A stretch of DNA of 64,000 nucleotides from Eriocheir sinensis (Eukaryota > Arthropoda > Malacostraca > Decapoda > Varunidae), in the NCBI RefSeq assembly GCF_024679095.1, contig NW_026111825.1, forward strand, positions 62,001-126,000, written 5' to 3'. Under the pieces are notes generated by a model. That model did not search any database. It was not told the origin of the DNA and was given only the letters and a program-made list of their open reading frames with translations. Each line of letters opens with the position of its first letter. Positions within the stretch are counted from its first letter, which is position 1. Made by a program: the position numbers and the translations under genes. Of the stretch, positions 20,502 to 31,833 are shown piece after piece.

Positions 20502-20567
20502 ATCCTGAGGCTGTCCACACTCCACAAAGCTGTTCAAGTTATCCGAGCCCAACAAATGCCGGTAATG
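20502..20567 (+). pseudogene. Putative L27N exon of MPP7-like gene, second half
   Basis: Resumes the frame cut at 15991: ILRLSTLHKAVQVIRAQQMPVM, then a donor-like ATG|GTGAGA at 20567/20568. The LxxLxxLHKxV pattern is that of an L27 helix, as in the stretch ahead of the linker in MPP7. The exon ends in phase 0, matching the next exon at 24325. Confidence 0.45.
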
Positions 20568-20585
20568 GTGAGACTGTTCTTATTG

Positions 20586-20720
20586 CAGAGGTTGTTGAGT
20601 CACTCTTCACGTCCTCCCTGAAGGAAGCCGGCGGCCTGAAGCACCGCGGGCAGGTCACCACCACCAGCCTGCAGGCCAGGAACCACAAACACCTCTGGAT
20701 GGGACTCTGGAATGGCAGGC
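20586..20720 (+). other. GC-rich coding-like stretch, not recognised
   Basis: After a good acceptor-like CTGTTCTTATTGCAG a frame reads VVESLFTSSLKEAGGLKHRG and continues to WMGLWNG. Third positions are mostly G or C, as in the MPP exons. I do not recognise it. It may be an exon of unknown function, or a longer reading of the same region in another frame. Confidence 0.25.
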
Positions 20721-21894
20721 TTCACTGTGGCTTCACTAAGGTCTCCTCACTCTTATATATACTCAATTTTGCATCAGTACACACGTCATCGTCATTGTCA
20801 TATATTGGTTGGTATTATCAAACGCTTTCGTCCATCACATCAACTGTTTCCAAAGGCCAAACAGGAGATAAATTGGGTTCTCATGAGTGCTCTTTTAGGT
20901 TCACGGTACAGAAGAAGGGTCAAACTACCACCAGGGTCATAAAACTGTCCTTGGAAATGCCCAAAATGCCTATGAAAGCCTTGCCAAGTATGTGTGCTTG
21001 GGTGCCAAAATGTTGAGTTATACAGCCCATTATTTCTCTGCTATAGGATGAAGGTCTTTCACAACTCTTTTTGGCAGCTCCTCTATACTTTATTTTATTG
21101 GAGCAGATATTAGTGTTTTTTTCCCCCTGGAGTTGCTTCCTTTAATGAAAACAAAGTCCATTTGTCTCTGTGTCTGATGTTAATACACTTCATCCTGCCC
21201 CACAAAGCTTCTAATTTCACGTCCTGCTTCTCTGTCTGCCCTGACTTACACGCTGGCTGGGTGCTTTGGTTCCTCAGCTGCTGTGAGGTGCATGAGATGA
21301 AGTGCACAAGTCCAAGCCTCACCTTTCATAGGCACCAGGACACCTTTAACCTTTGTCTGTTCCCTGGTCCAGGACACTCAAGGCCTGTCTCCCCATGTTG
21401 TGCCTGGCATTCTTCTCCATTCAGCTTGGCACATTTCTTACCTTCTCTCTGGATCTTGTGTGAGGTGCAGAGTTTATGAAGCACATTTTAGGGCTGGGAA
21501 TATGCACAGACTGCACCCTTCTCCTCAGGGAGAGGGGCAGGTTTATAGTCATAATAATACAATGTTTACCAAAATTGTTCCACTCCATTTATCTCCTGAT
21601 TTCTTATTCATTCTGTAGGCCTGGTTTGCAGTAATTAGGTAAAGTTTGGGGCACATGTTACAAGTGTGCCTGGCTGTGGTGCTCATCTCCATCCCTCTGG
21701 CCCCTGAGCCAGCAGCGGGCAAGGACCCTTCAGCCCCAGGACATGGCCACTACAGTATCTGGGTCACCACAGCTGCCTTGCCCAGGCTCCCTTTTATAGA
21801 CCAACCCAAAAGGAAGGATGAACAGCTGGGTGGGTCGTCATTATAACCCAGACCGGTGTGTTCATAGCTAGCCGTCAACCTCTCCTCCAAGGTG
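20721..21894. other. Intronic sequence, no gene seen
   Basis: Unassigned. Near 21800-21850 the block AAAAGGAAGGATGAACAGCTGGGTGGG recurs at about 41260 (GGGAGGATGAACAGCTAGGTGGGC), showing an old dispersed repeat. Confidence 0.4.
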
Positions 21895-23290
21895 TTAAGA
21901 ACATAAGAACATAAGAACACGGGGAGACTGCAAGAGGCCGAGTGGCCTACACAGGGCAGCTGCAGAATCCCCCCCACTACTCACGATGGGTGGTGTAGTT
22001 TCTGGGGGCGTACGCTCCAGTACCCTGTCACCTTACTGCATCCACACCTCACTGCCACCTGTCGTCCTCGTCCATGTAGCTATCCAGTCTACTCTTAAAA
22101 CAAGCTATCGTCCCTGCACTAACTATGTGATTGCTGAGTCTATTCCATTCCCCCACCACCCTATTACTAAACCAATGCTTGCCTATTTCCCTCGTAAATC
22201 TATACTTTTCTAATTTAAATCCATTACTGCGTGTTCTATCCTGCCGGCTAATTCACATAACTTTACTTATATCGCCTTTGTTGTAACCCTTGACCCATTT
22301 GAATACTTCTATCAGATCTCCCCGCACTCTTCGTCTCTAGTGAATGTAAGTTTAGATGTTTCACCCTATTTTGATATGGGAGGATCCTCAGCCCCTGAAT
22401 CATCTTGGTCATCCTCCTCTGAACTGATTCTAGCAAGTTGATGTCCATTCTGTTGTGTGGGCACCAAAACAGGACAGCATAATCTAAGTGTGGCCTAACT
22501 AACGCTAAATAGAGTCTGAGGATGACCTCTGCACTCCTGTTGGTTACCATCCTGTTAATAAAACCCAATACCCTGTTAGCCCTATTCCTCGCACTAATAC
22601 ATTGCTTCCTTAGTTTTGGGTCAAGATTTCACTAACACTCCCAGATCCCTTTCACACTCTGATCTGCCTATTGCTGTGGAGTCTAAACTATACCCGTGTA
22701 ATGGGTTGCGTGTTCCTACACTAAGTACGCTACACTTGGTGATGTTAAAATTCATCTTCCATTTCTCTGACCAAGCTGACAGTTTGTTGAGATCCTCCTG
22801 CAGAGCTCTAGCATCCTCCCCTGTCCTAATAGTGCGTCCTATTTTGGTGTCATCCGCTAATTTACCTATGTCACTAGTTATCCCATTGTCTATGTCACTG
22901 ATGTAGATAATGAATAAAAGCGGGCCTAAAACTGAACCTTGGGGAGCCCACTGGTAACATTACCCCATTCAGATTTTTTACCGTTAATGGTAACCCTCTG
23001 TTTCCTGTCGCAAATCCACGCCCTAATCCAATCAAATACCTTCCCTCTAATCCCATGAGCCCTGACTTTATTTAAGTCTCTGGTGAGGTACCTTATCGAA
23101 GGCCTTACTAAAATCAAGATAAACTACATTGTAACTCTCATCATTGTCAGCTGCCTCGTATACTCTATTGTAAAAGGATAAAAGATTAGTAATGCATGAC
23201 TTTCCTTTAATAAATCCATGCTGTGAGTCGTGAATTAAATTATGTCTGTCAATATGGTCCCTAAAACCCTAATACTATCTGCTATTATTG
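21895..23290 (-). mobile_element. CR1-like LINE, 5'-truncated, with ACATAAGAA tail
   Basis: Minus-strand pieces 22926-23117 (HGIRGKVFDWIRAWICDRKQR, NVTSGLP) and 22263-22568 (LALVRPHLDYAVLFWCPHN) are the palm and thumb of a CR1/L2-type RT. The FADD block falls in a broken part between them (about 22800-22860). The 3' end at 21895-21920 is the repeated unit ACATAAGA, the target-primed tail typical of CR1-like LINEs. A second copy of the same 3' end lies at 46708-46925. Confidence 0.85.
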
Positions 23291-23300
23291 ACACAAGCAT

Positions 23301-24131
23301 TTTACCTGAACAGGAGAAAGCTGAAAGTAAATGTCAACAAGAGTAAAGTGATGGTTTGTGAGTGAAGTAGAAGTGAGGTTGTAGATTTTGTATGCCCATA
23401 TAGAGTGGGAATTGAATGTGAAAAAGAATGCAAAATAATTTTGAATGGTGAAGAAATGGAGGAGGTAAATGAGTTTAAGTACCTTGGATCAGTTATGTGT
23501 AAGCATGGTGGTATGGAGGGAGAGACAAGAGAAAGGGCATTGCAAGGAAGAAGGGTGGTAGGGTCTTTGGGACGAATCATGAATGGCAGAAGTGTGAGCA
23601 TGGAGGTAAAGAGGGATTTGAGAAATACAATAATAGTACCAACCCTCACATATGCAAGTGAAACGTGGGCCTGGAATGAAAGTCAGAGGTCTAGAGTGCA
23701 GGCAGTGGAAATGAGTTATTTGAGGAGTGCTTGTGGTGTGAGTAGAATGGATGGAATGAGTAATGAAAGTGTGTACGAGCATTTTGGAATGTGTCACGGG
23801 GGTGAAGGGAAGAAGTGTGGAGTGGTGGAAGAAGTGAAGCGACAGACTTTAAAGTGGTTTGGCCACATGGAGTGAATGGAGGAGAGTAAGATGACCAGAA
23901 GGGTGTATGTGAGTGAGATAGAGGGAGGGAATGTTAGAGGATGACCTCCAGTGAAATGGAGGGATAGGGTGCAAGAGTACGTTAGGGAGAGGGGGGAAAG
24001 ATCTTTGAGAAACTTTGAGCAGGCAAGGAGGGAGTGTCTGGATAGAGAAAGTTGGAAGCTCTTCTGCCGTGGCCATCCCCTGGTGGGAGCTCCTAGGAGC
24101 AGGCGTCGATGAAATGATGATGATGATGATG
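23301..24131 (+). mobile_element. LINE RT C-terminal fragment with (GAT)n tail
   Basis: Plus-strand frame 23405-23875 with KIILNGEEMEEVNEFKYLGS, LRNTIIVPTLTYASETWAWN and RSACGVSRMDGMSN, the thumb and end of an RTE-like ORF2. It is preceded by LKVNVNKSKVMV in the same strand. It ends with a GATGATGATGATG tail at 24108-24131, the same tail type as the minus-strand element at 35160. Confidence 0.8.
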
Positions 24132-24324
24132 GGTCTAGAACAATGTTTTCAAAGTCACAATCAACAAACTAGCTCTGTCTTGCCCCTAACCTTAAAAATC
24201 AACAAAAAATGAGAACACACCAGGTTTGCCAAGACCCCCAAAGCTCCCCCAGTAACAAATAAGATCACTAGGTTTTGCCGAAGTCAACACTAAACCTTCT
24301 TCCTCCTCTTCCTCCTCCTCTCAG

Positions 24325-24470
24325 ATCAACCGCACGTGCAAGACATGCCAGGCTCTGATGTCCAGTGTGGAGGAGATCGGAATTCCTATCATGAGGGAGA
24401 CACACAGCCGCACCACACCCTCACCGGACGCCAGCAAGCTATTGCCATCCTGTAGTCGCCACACCTCCAG
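24325..24470 (+). pseudogene. MPP7-like exon: second L27 domain, part 1
   Basis: Acceptor CCTCCTCCTCTCAG, then a frame reading CQALMSSVEEIGIPIM…SPDASKLL, after which a lost base moves the frame to AIL, a TAG, and SPHLQ. This fits the L27C helices of MPP3/MPP7 (ALADDLAEEL … LLKLLSKPNVKALL). Length is 146; one added base would give 147 and phase 0, consistent with neighbours. The donor reads CAG|GATGG where GTATGG would be expected, also explained by a lost base. Role by family: L27 domains pair scaffold proteins with partners such as LIN7 at cell junctions and synapses. Confidence 0.65.
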
Positions 24471-24589
24471 GATGGTCGTGGCTTGGGGGGGAACCGTACA
24501 TTTTCTCCTCAGTTCTGTGTCTTAATTTTAGGTTTGTTTGTACATCAAGCTTGATATTTGCCATCCTGAAGTCCCCCTCACTGCCATGA

Positions 24590-25127
24590 CTCTACTCTTG
24601 CTCATTCCTATGCTATCCAGATCCCTTATGCAAGGGTTAACCACCATCTTCATTCTTTCATCCCTATTCTATCCAAATCCCTTATGCAAGAGTCAAACAG
24701 CATCTTCATTATTTCATCCCTGTTCTGTCCAAATTCCCTATACAAGAGTTTTCCAGCATCTTCATTCTTTTATCCCTTCCACTGGTAAACTCTGAAACAG
24801 CAATAGCCTCCCTTTGTCTGTATTTTTACTCCTGCTCATCCCTATACTATCCTGATCCCTTATGCAAGAGTTCATTCTTTCATCCCTATTCTATCCAAAT
24901 CCCTTATGCAAGAGTCAAACAGCATCTTCATTATTTCATCCCTGTACTGTCCAAATTCCTTATACAAGAGTTTACCAGCATCTTCATTCTTTTATCTCTT
25001 CCACTGGTAAACTCTGAAACAGCAATAGCCTCCCTTTGTCTGTATTTTTACTCCTGCTCATCCCTATACTATCCTGATCCCTTATGCAAGAGTTGAGCAG
25101 CAGCATCTTCATTCCTTCATCCAGCAG
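24590..25127 (+). repeat. LINE-derived tandem array ahead of an MPP exon
   Basis: Repeated units containing ATCCCTTATGCAAGAGT, CAGCATCTTCATTCTTTC and ACTGGTAAACTCTGAAACAG. Translated they give IPYARVNQHLHSFIP and GKLWN, the C-terminal motif of the 14141-15131 LINE. The basic step is about 54-57 bases, and a larger block of about 240 bases (24596-24835) is copied again at 24840-25075. The last unit supplies the pyrimidine tract of the acceptor at 25127. Confidence 0.85.
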
Positions 25128-25258
25128 GGAGTTCTCCAGGCACACGCCACCATTGCCGCCAAGGACTTCACACTGCACTGCCGGAAACACCCGTCGAGGG
25201 TGATGAGGATGAGGAGACAGTCAAGATTGTGCAGTGGGTGAAGAGCAATGAGCCAATG
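25128..25258 (+). pseudogene. MPP7-like exon: end of L27C and linker to PDZ
   Basis: Begins GVLQAHATIAAKDF, matching ALLSVHDTVAQKNYD of MPP7-type proteins. After a one-base loss it continues in another frame as LPETPVEGDEDEETVKIVQW, then VKSNEPM, matching the acidic linker and the VKNREPLGATIK entry into the PDZ domain. Length 131; one added base makes 132, in phase 0 on both sides. Donor ATG|GTAGGA. Confidence 0.85.
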
Positions 25259-25284
25259 GTAGGAATCTTGTCTCTCTGTCTGTA

Positions 25285-25520
25285 TCTTAAATGTATTTGC
25301 CCTTCACTTACCCTGTTTGAAAAGTCTCTTGTCATAGAAGTTGCTGCTGGGACTTTGATGGAGTGGTTTGTGATCCTGGTGATGGCTTTACATGGCTTTT
25401 GCATCTTGAGCGGGGAAAACACCAATGAACACCCGGTTAGTCTTTTCTGTGGCCTTGGGAAACAGTCATGGTGGGAGCCTGACACGTTAAGGATGACCTC
25501 ACTTTGTTGTAGAGAGTCTC
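25285..25520 (+). repeat. Dispersed repeat, copy 1 (partner at 30975-31200)
   Basis: Shares with 30975-31200 the blocks GTTTGAAAAG, GTTGCTG, TGGAGTGGTTTGTGATCCTGG, AACACCCGGTTA and TGTGGCCTTGG. About 70 percent similar by eye and without frames. Family unknown. Confidence 0.7.
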
Positions 25521-25585
25521 ATTAGTAAGGAAGCATGTATGAATTTTCTGAGGCAAGACCTATAGTAACTGTTTGGGGTTTTGTT

Positions 25586-25607
25586 AGGTTAGGTTAGGTT
25601 AGCTTCT
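25586..25607 (+). repeat. Interstitial TTAGG run
   Basis: GTTAGGTTAGGTTAGGTTAG, about four copies of the pentamer that forms most arthropod telomeres. Short interstitial runs are common in arthropod introns. Confidence 0.8.
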
Positions 25608-25989
25608 CAATATTCTGATGTAATAAATATTCTAGGCGAGTACAGGCTGATTCAGTGTTTTAAAGAGACAGCCAGCACCTCACAACAGTCATCTGAGGCA
25701 GTGCACTTGAAAAGATTGGCATTTCCTTCTTTTTATTTATTTTTTCTTTGGTCGAGATGGAAGTCATGGCCACCCAGTTTAAGAATCATTATGTAAGACA
25801 CTGTATTTCTGTGCCTCAGTCTGTGTTGAGTTCCCTGACCCTTGTTGCTGTTTGCCCAGTGCTTGCCACAGGAGGGAAAGGGAGCAGAGCCTATTGTGGG
25901 GAGTAGAAAGACTGGTTTTGTGGAATTTGTGTGTAGATGTAGTGGCTGGGTGTGTGTCTTACTTGTCTCCTTCACCTGCATACCTCCTC

Positions 25990-26358
25990 CTCTCTCAACT
26001 CTTGCTCAGTCCTATGCTATCCAGATCCCTAATGCAAGAGTCAACCAGCATCTTCATTCTTTCATCCCTTTCGCTGGTAAACTCTGGAACAGCCTCCCTT
26101 CGTCTGTATTTCCACTCCTGCTCATCCCTATACTGTCCAAACCCTTTATGCAAGAGTTAACCAGCAACTTCATTCTTTCATCCCTTCCGCTGGTAAACTC
26201 TTTCCTTCCTTCCTCTTGTTCTTTTTCTTTCTTTCTCTTTTCTCCCTTCCTTTCCCTGCCTTCTGTTCCTTCTATCTCTCTGTCTATCTTGCCCTTGAAC
26301 TCCCTCCTTTGCCCCCAATAAACAGTAAAAAAAATAAAAAATAAAAAATAAAAAAAAT
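25990..26358 (+). mobile_element. LINE 3' end with AATAAA and A-rich tail
   Basis: Two successive copies of the LINE C-terminal motif (IPNARVNQHLHSFIPFAGK, then the next unit ending GKLF), a pyrimidine-rich 3' part, CCAATAAACAG and a tail of AAAAAATAAAAAATAAAAA. The tail layout is that of a retroposed poly(A) RNA. Confidence 0.8.
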
Positions 26359-26416
26359 TGTGGAGGCAATGGCAGCGTCTTCAACATTAGCACGTCCCTT
26401 CCTTACTTACCCCCAG

Positions 26417-26575
26417 GGAGCCACCATCAAGCAGGACGACCACTCCGGAGCCATCATCGTCACCCGCATCATGCATGGCTGACTGCTCCGGCCTCATCCA
26501 TGCTGCCGACGAGGTGCAGGGGTCAACACCTTCAATGTGGAGGGCAAGACACCGGCGGATGTCCACAAGATGCTG
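26417..26575 (+). pseudogene. MPP7-like exon: PDZ domain
   Basis: Acceptor TTACCCCCAG then GATIKQDDHSGAIIVTRIMHG, followed in other frames by CSGLIHAADEVQ and [14 protein letters not shown]. This is the PDZ domain of MPP3/MPP7-type proteins (carboxylate loop region, GAIIVARI, SGLIHVGDE, VNGIPVE). Compared with the family there is an 8-base loss after ATGCATG (creating TGA) and a one-base loss in the G run before TCAAC; together they restore frame, so the exon is 159 and not 168 bases. PDZ domains bind C-terminal tails of membrane proteins. Donor CTG|GTGAGG. Confidence 0.85.
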
Positions 26576-26622
26576 GTGAGGGAGGGAGGGAGAGGGAAGG
26601 GAAGGGAAGGGAAAGGAAGGAT

Positions 26623-26945
<323 letters not shown>

Positions 26946-27088
26946 CTGTTGGTCAAATTTTATTCTCTCTTTTGCCTTGCTTTTCCTGTATACTTGCTCT
27001 GGATGAAATAAAGCTATCATTACAATTATTAATATCATTATTTATTTTTCCGAGCCCACAAGTAACCAGCCCACCTCCTGCCTTCCAG

Positions 27089-27288
27089 GTGCAGGCGGAG
27101 GGCACCATGACCTTCAGGCTGCTCCCGGCCAGCAGCTCGGTGCACCTCAGGGAGAGCAAGGTGAGGGTGCACGCCTACTTCCACTATGACCCCAAGGAGG
27201 ACAACAAGCACATTCCCTGCAAGGAAGCCGGGCTGCCCTTCAACAAGCTGGACATCCTGCACATTGTGACCCAGGATGACCCCTACTG
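27089..27288 (+). CDS. MPP7-like exon: PDZ end and SH3 domain
   Basis: Acceptor CTCCTGCCTTCCAG, then an unbroken frame VQAEGTMTFRLLPAS … [36 protein letters not shown] and TQDDPYW. It matches the last PDZ strand and the SH3 domain of MPP7 and MPP3 ([38 protein letters not shown]) at most positions, including the ALYDY-like start, the insert IPCKEAGL typical of p55 MAGUKs, and the first Trp. Donor TACTG|GTAAGC leaves phase 2, so the second Trp would come from the next exon. That exon, with HOOK and guanylate-kinase parts, was not found downstream in this window. This is the only exon of the gene with no damage. Confidence 0.9.
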
Positions 27289-28048
27289 GTAAGCCCTGGT
27301 GACCTCATAATGAAGCTTTGTGGCTCTCAGGTGATCCAGTGTCCCGCTTGGCCTGCCCCACTCATGGGGAGCTATGCGGCTCAGGCCAACTGAGTGCTGG
27401 TGTGTGACATTGCCCCTGCAGCACCCTGCTAGACCAGAGGACTTGACCGCTGCAGTGGTGCATTCCGTCCACTGGTGAGTCACACAGCTCCCCGTGGGTG
27501 TGGGGGTGAAACACACTGACACTGGATCAGCTGGGCGCACCAAACACAGCGTTCCACACAGCAGCCCCATCACAGTGTTCCCTCAGCAGCTCTTATAGGC
27601 GACCCTTTACTGAAAACAACAATCACAGTCAAAGGAAACATTTGCAGATGGTGCTGCAAAGGTGTCACTGGCCACTCACATAACTACATCGTCTGCCTTA
27701 TGTACAAACATTGCCCCCCGTCTGCACAGCGTCAGGCCAGCCCGAGGCAGGGCTGCTGCAGCTCCAGAGGGGGCTGCCGTGTGTCTCGCTGGGTGTGGTG
27801 GTGGGGGTGGCAGTGGTCACGGTGGCAGAGGTCTGGGCTTTCAGTGAGCAAACACACTCCCAACATCTGTATTCAATAGAGAGCACACACAGTCAGAGCT
27901 TTTTCGTTGCTTTCCTTATTGGTGGTTATGTTCATCTATAAATGTAGGTTGGGTTGTTTAAAGCACATGAGACAGAGCACAAAAAGGCATTTTCCAATGA
28001 GTTCCTGTCTGTTTTTATTTTTTATTCAAAATTTTCACCCAAACTTTG
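27289..28048. other. Intron sequence, no gene seen
   Basis: GC-rich in part (27700-27850). No motif or frame could be tied to a protein family. Confidence 0.4.
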
Positions 28049-28289
28049 GTCCAACCATTTCAAATAGTCTGTTTGGACGGCGGATTTCTTGGGTCCTTTC
28101 CTCCCCTCTGCTCTGCCGCTCACTCAGGCCCGTCCATAAGGGGGGGCACGGGGTGGCACTGCCCCCCCTACCAGATTCGCTGCCCCCCCAACTACCAAGT
28201 TTCCTGCTCCTCCCCTCCTACTCCCCACCCCAACTATCAGGTTCTCAGTTAATATCGAGGAGATCTGGGAATGTCTCTACGAGGCAGTA

Positions 28290-28470
28290 TGTGAAGAATC
28301 ATTTTCAACACTCTCACGTGTACTAGTACCATACAGGCGATCTATGACCCATAAAAGAAAAAGCAACCTTGTATTGTTGTCATTTCTCTCTGACTACACT
28401 CAAAAAATTAATATGGATGAATTTCTCCATAAATTTGCTGCAAGAAGCAGGAAGATTCAGTTGTATTAAG
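28290..28470 (+). pseudogene. hAT transposase C-terminal remnant
   Basis: Reads LVPYRRSMTHKRKSNLVLLS then INMDEFLHKFAARSRKI and a stop. This fits the end of DUF4371/ZMYM-type hAT transposases (RSTMTQERLNGLALLSI … F..KKARR). About 50 residues remain. Confidence 0.6.
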
Positions 28471-28519
28471 AGCATCAGCAGACAGCAGATATGAAATTTA
28501 TTTCAAATGTATGACATGC

Positions 28520-28975
28520 TACTTTGCATGATGTGTTTATTGGGGCTTGGAGTTGATAAGGAAAAGGTTGGGCTATTTCTTATCTGGATACTTTGCATGA
28601 TGTGTTTATTGGGGCTTGGAGTTGATGAGGAAAAGGTTGGGCTATTTCTTATCTGGATACTACTTTGCATGATGTGTATATTGGGGCTTGGAGTTGATGA
28701 GGAAAAGGTTGGGCTATTTCTTATCTGGATACTACTTTGCATGATCTGTATATTGGGGCTTGGAGTTGATGAGGAAAAGGTTGGGCTATTTCTTATCTGG
28801 ATACTACTTTGCATGATGTGTTTATTGGGGCTTGGAGTTGATGAGGAAAAGGTTGGGCTATTTCTTTCTGGATACTACTTTGCATGATGTGTTTATTGGG
28901 GCTTGGAGTTGATGAGGAAAAGGTTGGGCTATTTCTTATCTGGATACTACTTTGCATGATGTGTATATTGGGGCT
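28520..28975. repeat. 72-bp minisatellite, seven units
   Basis: TTTGCATGATGTG recurs at about 28523, 28592, 28664, 28736, 28808, 28879 and 28951. Each unit contains TTGGGGCTTGGAGTTGATGA and GAAAAGGTTGGGCTATTTC. Most steps are exactly 72 (24 codons), which leaves long frames on both strands that are repeat artefacts. Confidence 0.95.
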
Positions 28976-29730
28976 TTCAATGTTCTTGAGTTTGCTTTGT
29001 TTTCCATGATTTACACTTGCTTTAAATGTGTTGCTATGAAGAAAACATGTCTATATTTCTCATATTGGTACTTAATGATGTGCATATTGGCTACTGGGGT
29101 GTTGGGTTTTAAAAGTACATACCTATTTCTGATCAGTTTATTCTGTATGATGTGTATATTGAGGCTTTGAATATTCTTATGTGTTCTTTCATGGGTGGCC
29201 TTTCATGACTAGAGTTACTTTAAACTTGTTGTTATGAGAAAGCATGTCTATTTCTGATCTGGATGTTATGCAGTGTGTGTCTATTTGGGGCTTTCATTGT
29301 TCTTGGGTGTGCTTTATCTTCCATGATTTACACTTGCCTTCAATGCCTTGTTGTTATGAGAAATGCATGCCTATTTATCTTCTGCATATTTTGATTGATG
29401 TGTATTTTGATCAGTGGCTTAACTTGGTTATGAAATATAAAAGTCTTCCTGGTTTGGATACTGTGCATTATGTGTACTTTGAATAATGTGAATATTGATT
29501 GGGATTTTAGTTGGTTATGAGAAATAAATGCCATTTTTTTATTTGGTTACTGTGCATGATGTGTATTGGGGTTTTCAGTGTTCCTGGCTGTGCTTTACCT
29601 TCCTTGATTTGCAATTGCTTTATATGTCTTGCTATGAGGAAGACATGCCTGTTTCTCGTCTGAGTAATTTGATGCGTATATTGGTATGTAGTCCTTAGAA
29701 ACAATGCAGTCCTCGTCCTCATAAATAACG
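28976..29730. repeat. Decayed longer tandem repeat
   Basis: Four to five worn units sharing TTTTCCATGATTTACACTTGC, TGTTGCTATGA, AACATGTCTATTTCT and GATGTGTATATTG. They contain the start of the 72-bp unit, so the minisatellite grew from one of them. Confidence 0.7.
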
Positions 29731-29854
29731 CATTTAAATTTGCTTAGTTTCAATGTCCTACTTGTGAAACATGATAAGGAAATAATATCTATTAAATTTG
29801 ATTTGGTGTTTGCTATTACATTCCTTATTAAGTTCTCAATTATTACTGGGTTAT

Positions 29855-30076
<222 letters not shown>

Positions 30077-30116
30077 TCAGGTAAAATCTGTAAATCTGAG
30101 GTAATTTTCCTCATCA

Positions 30117-30257
<141 letters not shown>

Positions 30258-30572
30258 TGTTTTTATTATATCCCAACTTTAGCCATGACAACTATGGACC
30301 CATGTATCGATATAGGTGGGACTAACTCTTTGCTCTATGCTACTGACAGCCTTCTCATGATCTGCCCCCCTTGATATTTCAATTGCCCCCCTATGGTTAG
30401 ACTTCTGGGGACGGGCCTGCGCTCACTCCCAACACCTGTTTTTCCCTCTCATGTGTTAGCTACAGGTAACATAGGAGAGGAAAAAACAGGTGTTGGGGCT
30501 GTGTGGCAGAGCAGAGGGGAGGAGAGGACCCAGGAATCTACCGCCCAAACGGACCATTTGAAATGGTTGGAC

Positions 30573-31270
30573 ATTTTTCAGCCTCTTAACATCACTAGAG
30601 CCAGGGCCCCACTGTAGACCCTGAGTCCCCTCCACGGAGTATGAACACTAGGAGACAGTAAAGTAAGGGGAGGGCAGGGACAGAACAATGCCTGATGAGC
30701 TAACAAGAGGTGTGTGTTGCTTCTTGCCTTCAACTCACCAATATCAGCAGGAGAAACAGTCTACACTACAAGTACCCTCAGCCCCTGCCATCACGGCTGA
30801 CATGCCCAATAAGCCCCACAGCCTCCCTCACCCTCCAGGCCAACATCAGCATCAGCTCCAGTTTCTAACACTTGCTGTAGTATTGATGCACTGGGTCACC
30901 TTCATCAACACAACATAAATAACCTGAGGCAGGGATCAGTCACACCAGGAAGGGGGGGTGGCTGAGGGAATAAAGTCCCTATTTTTAAACATATCAGTGA
31001 CTCAGTTTCCATTTGAAAAGCCTCATGTAGCAGTTGCTGAAATTTTCATGGAGTGTTCTGTGATCCTGGAGACAGTGTTACACAACTTCTGCACCTTGGA
31101 CGGGAAAAACAGCCACATGAACACCCGGTTAATCTCCTCTGTGGCCTTGGTTAACAGTCATAATGGGAGGCCGAGACGTTAAAAATAAGGACCTAAGTAT
31201 CATGGCAGGGACCTCAGTGTGTTGGTGGCCATGTCTGGCTCATAGTGGTACCAGTGCAAAACGCCTTGTA
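30573..31270. repeat. Unassigned sequence with dispersed repeat copy 2 (30975-31200)
   Basis: The 30975-31200 part pairs with 25285-25520 (see there). The remainder (30573-30960) has no recognised feature. Confidence 0.5.
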
Positions 31271-31812
31271 AGGGTGCGTCCACACGGTCGAACAATGTCC
31301 GTCGGACAAACGCTGCTACCAGTTAACAATGGAAAGCGGAAAGGCTCGCTGATGACGTCAGAAGCGAGCACCAAGAGGTGTACCAGACACTGCCCATTTT
31401 CGTAGTATCGGACACTGCCTGGTGGGACAGAGGCTTGGAAGTACACGATACTGCCAGGCACAGGATGAACAAAGTTACTTGTTAACCAGATGAACTGAGG
31501 CTGTCAGTTGATTAGATCTCACCTGCCCTGTCAACATGGCTGGCCGTACGTCTGTCACCTGTCTTGAGCCCATACTAACACTGACTTAGATACCCGTGGG
31601 TTGCCAGCGAACATCAACTTTGAACATTGTCTGCCGATCTTTGCCTGGTGAACGGAGTAGAAACTATGGTACACAACTTCATCTGGTACCACTGTTTGTT
31701 GCCATATCAACTTCCTTCATTTCAACGCCTATGACGTCATCCTGGTTCGCCTTATGATATGGTAACACAGTGTCTGTCCGACAGACAGTGTTTGACCGTG
31801 TGGACGGACCCT
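31271..31812. mobile_element. Short DNA transposon with ~35-bp inverted ends
   Basis: Left end AGGGTGCGTCCACACGGTC and right end, read inward, AGGGTCCGTCCACACGGTC, both continuing into GTCGGACA. 542 bases without coding capacity. The flanks are TAA and TGA, so a 3-bp duplication as in PIF/Harbinger-type elements is possible but not exact. Family uncertain. Confidence 0.75.
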
Positions 31813-31833
31813 GACGGTTGCTGTGATGTGCAG

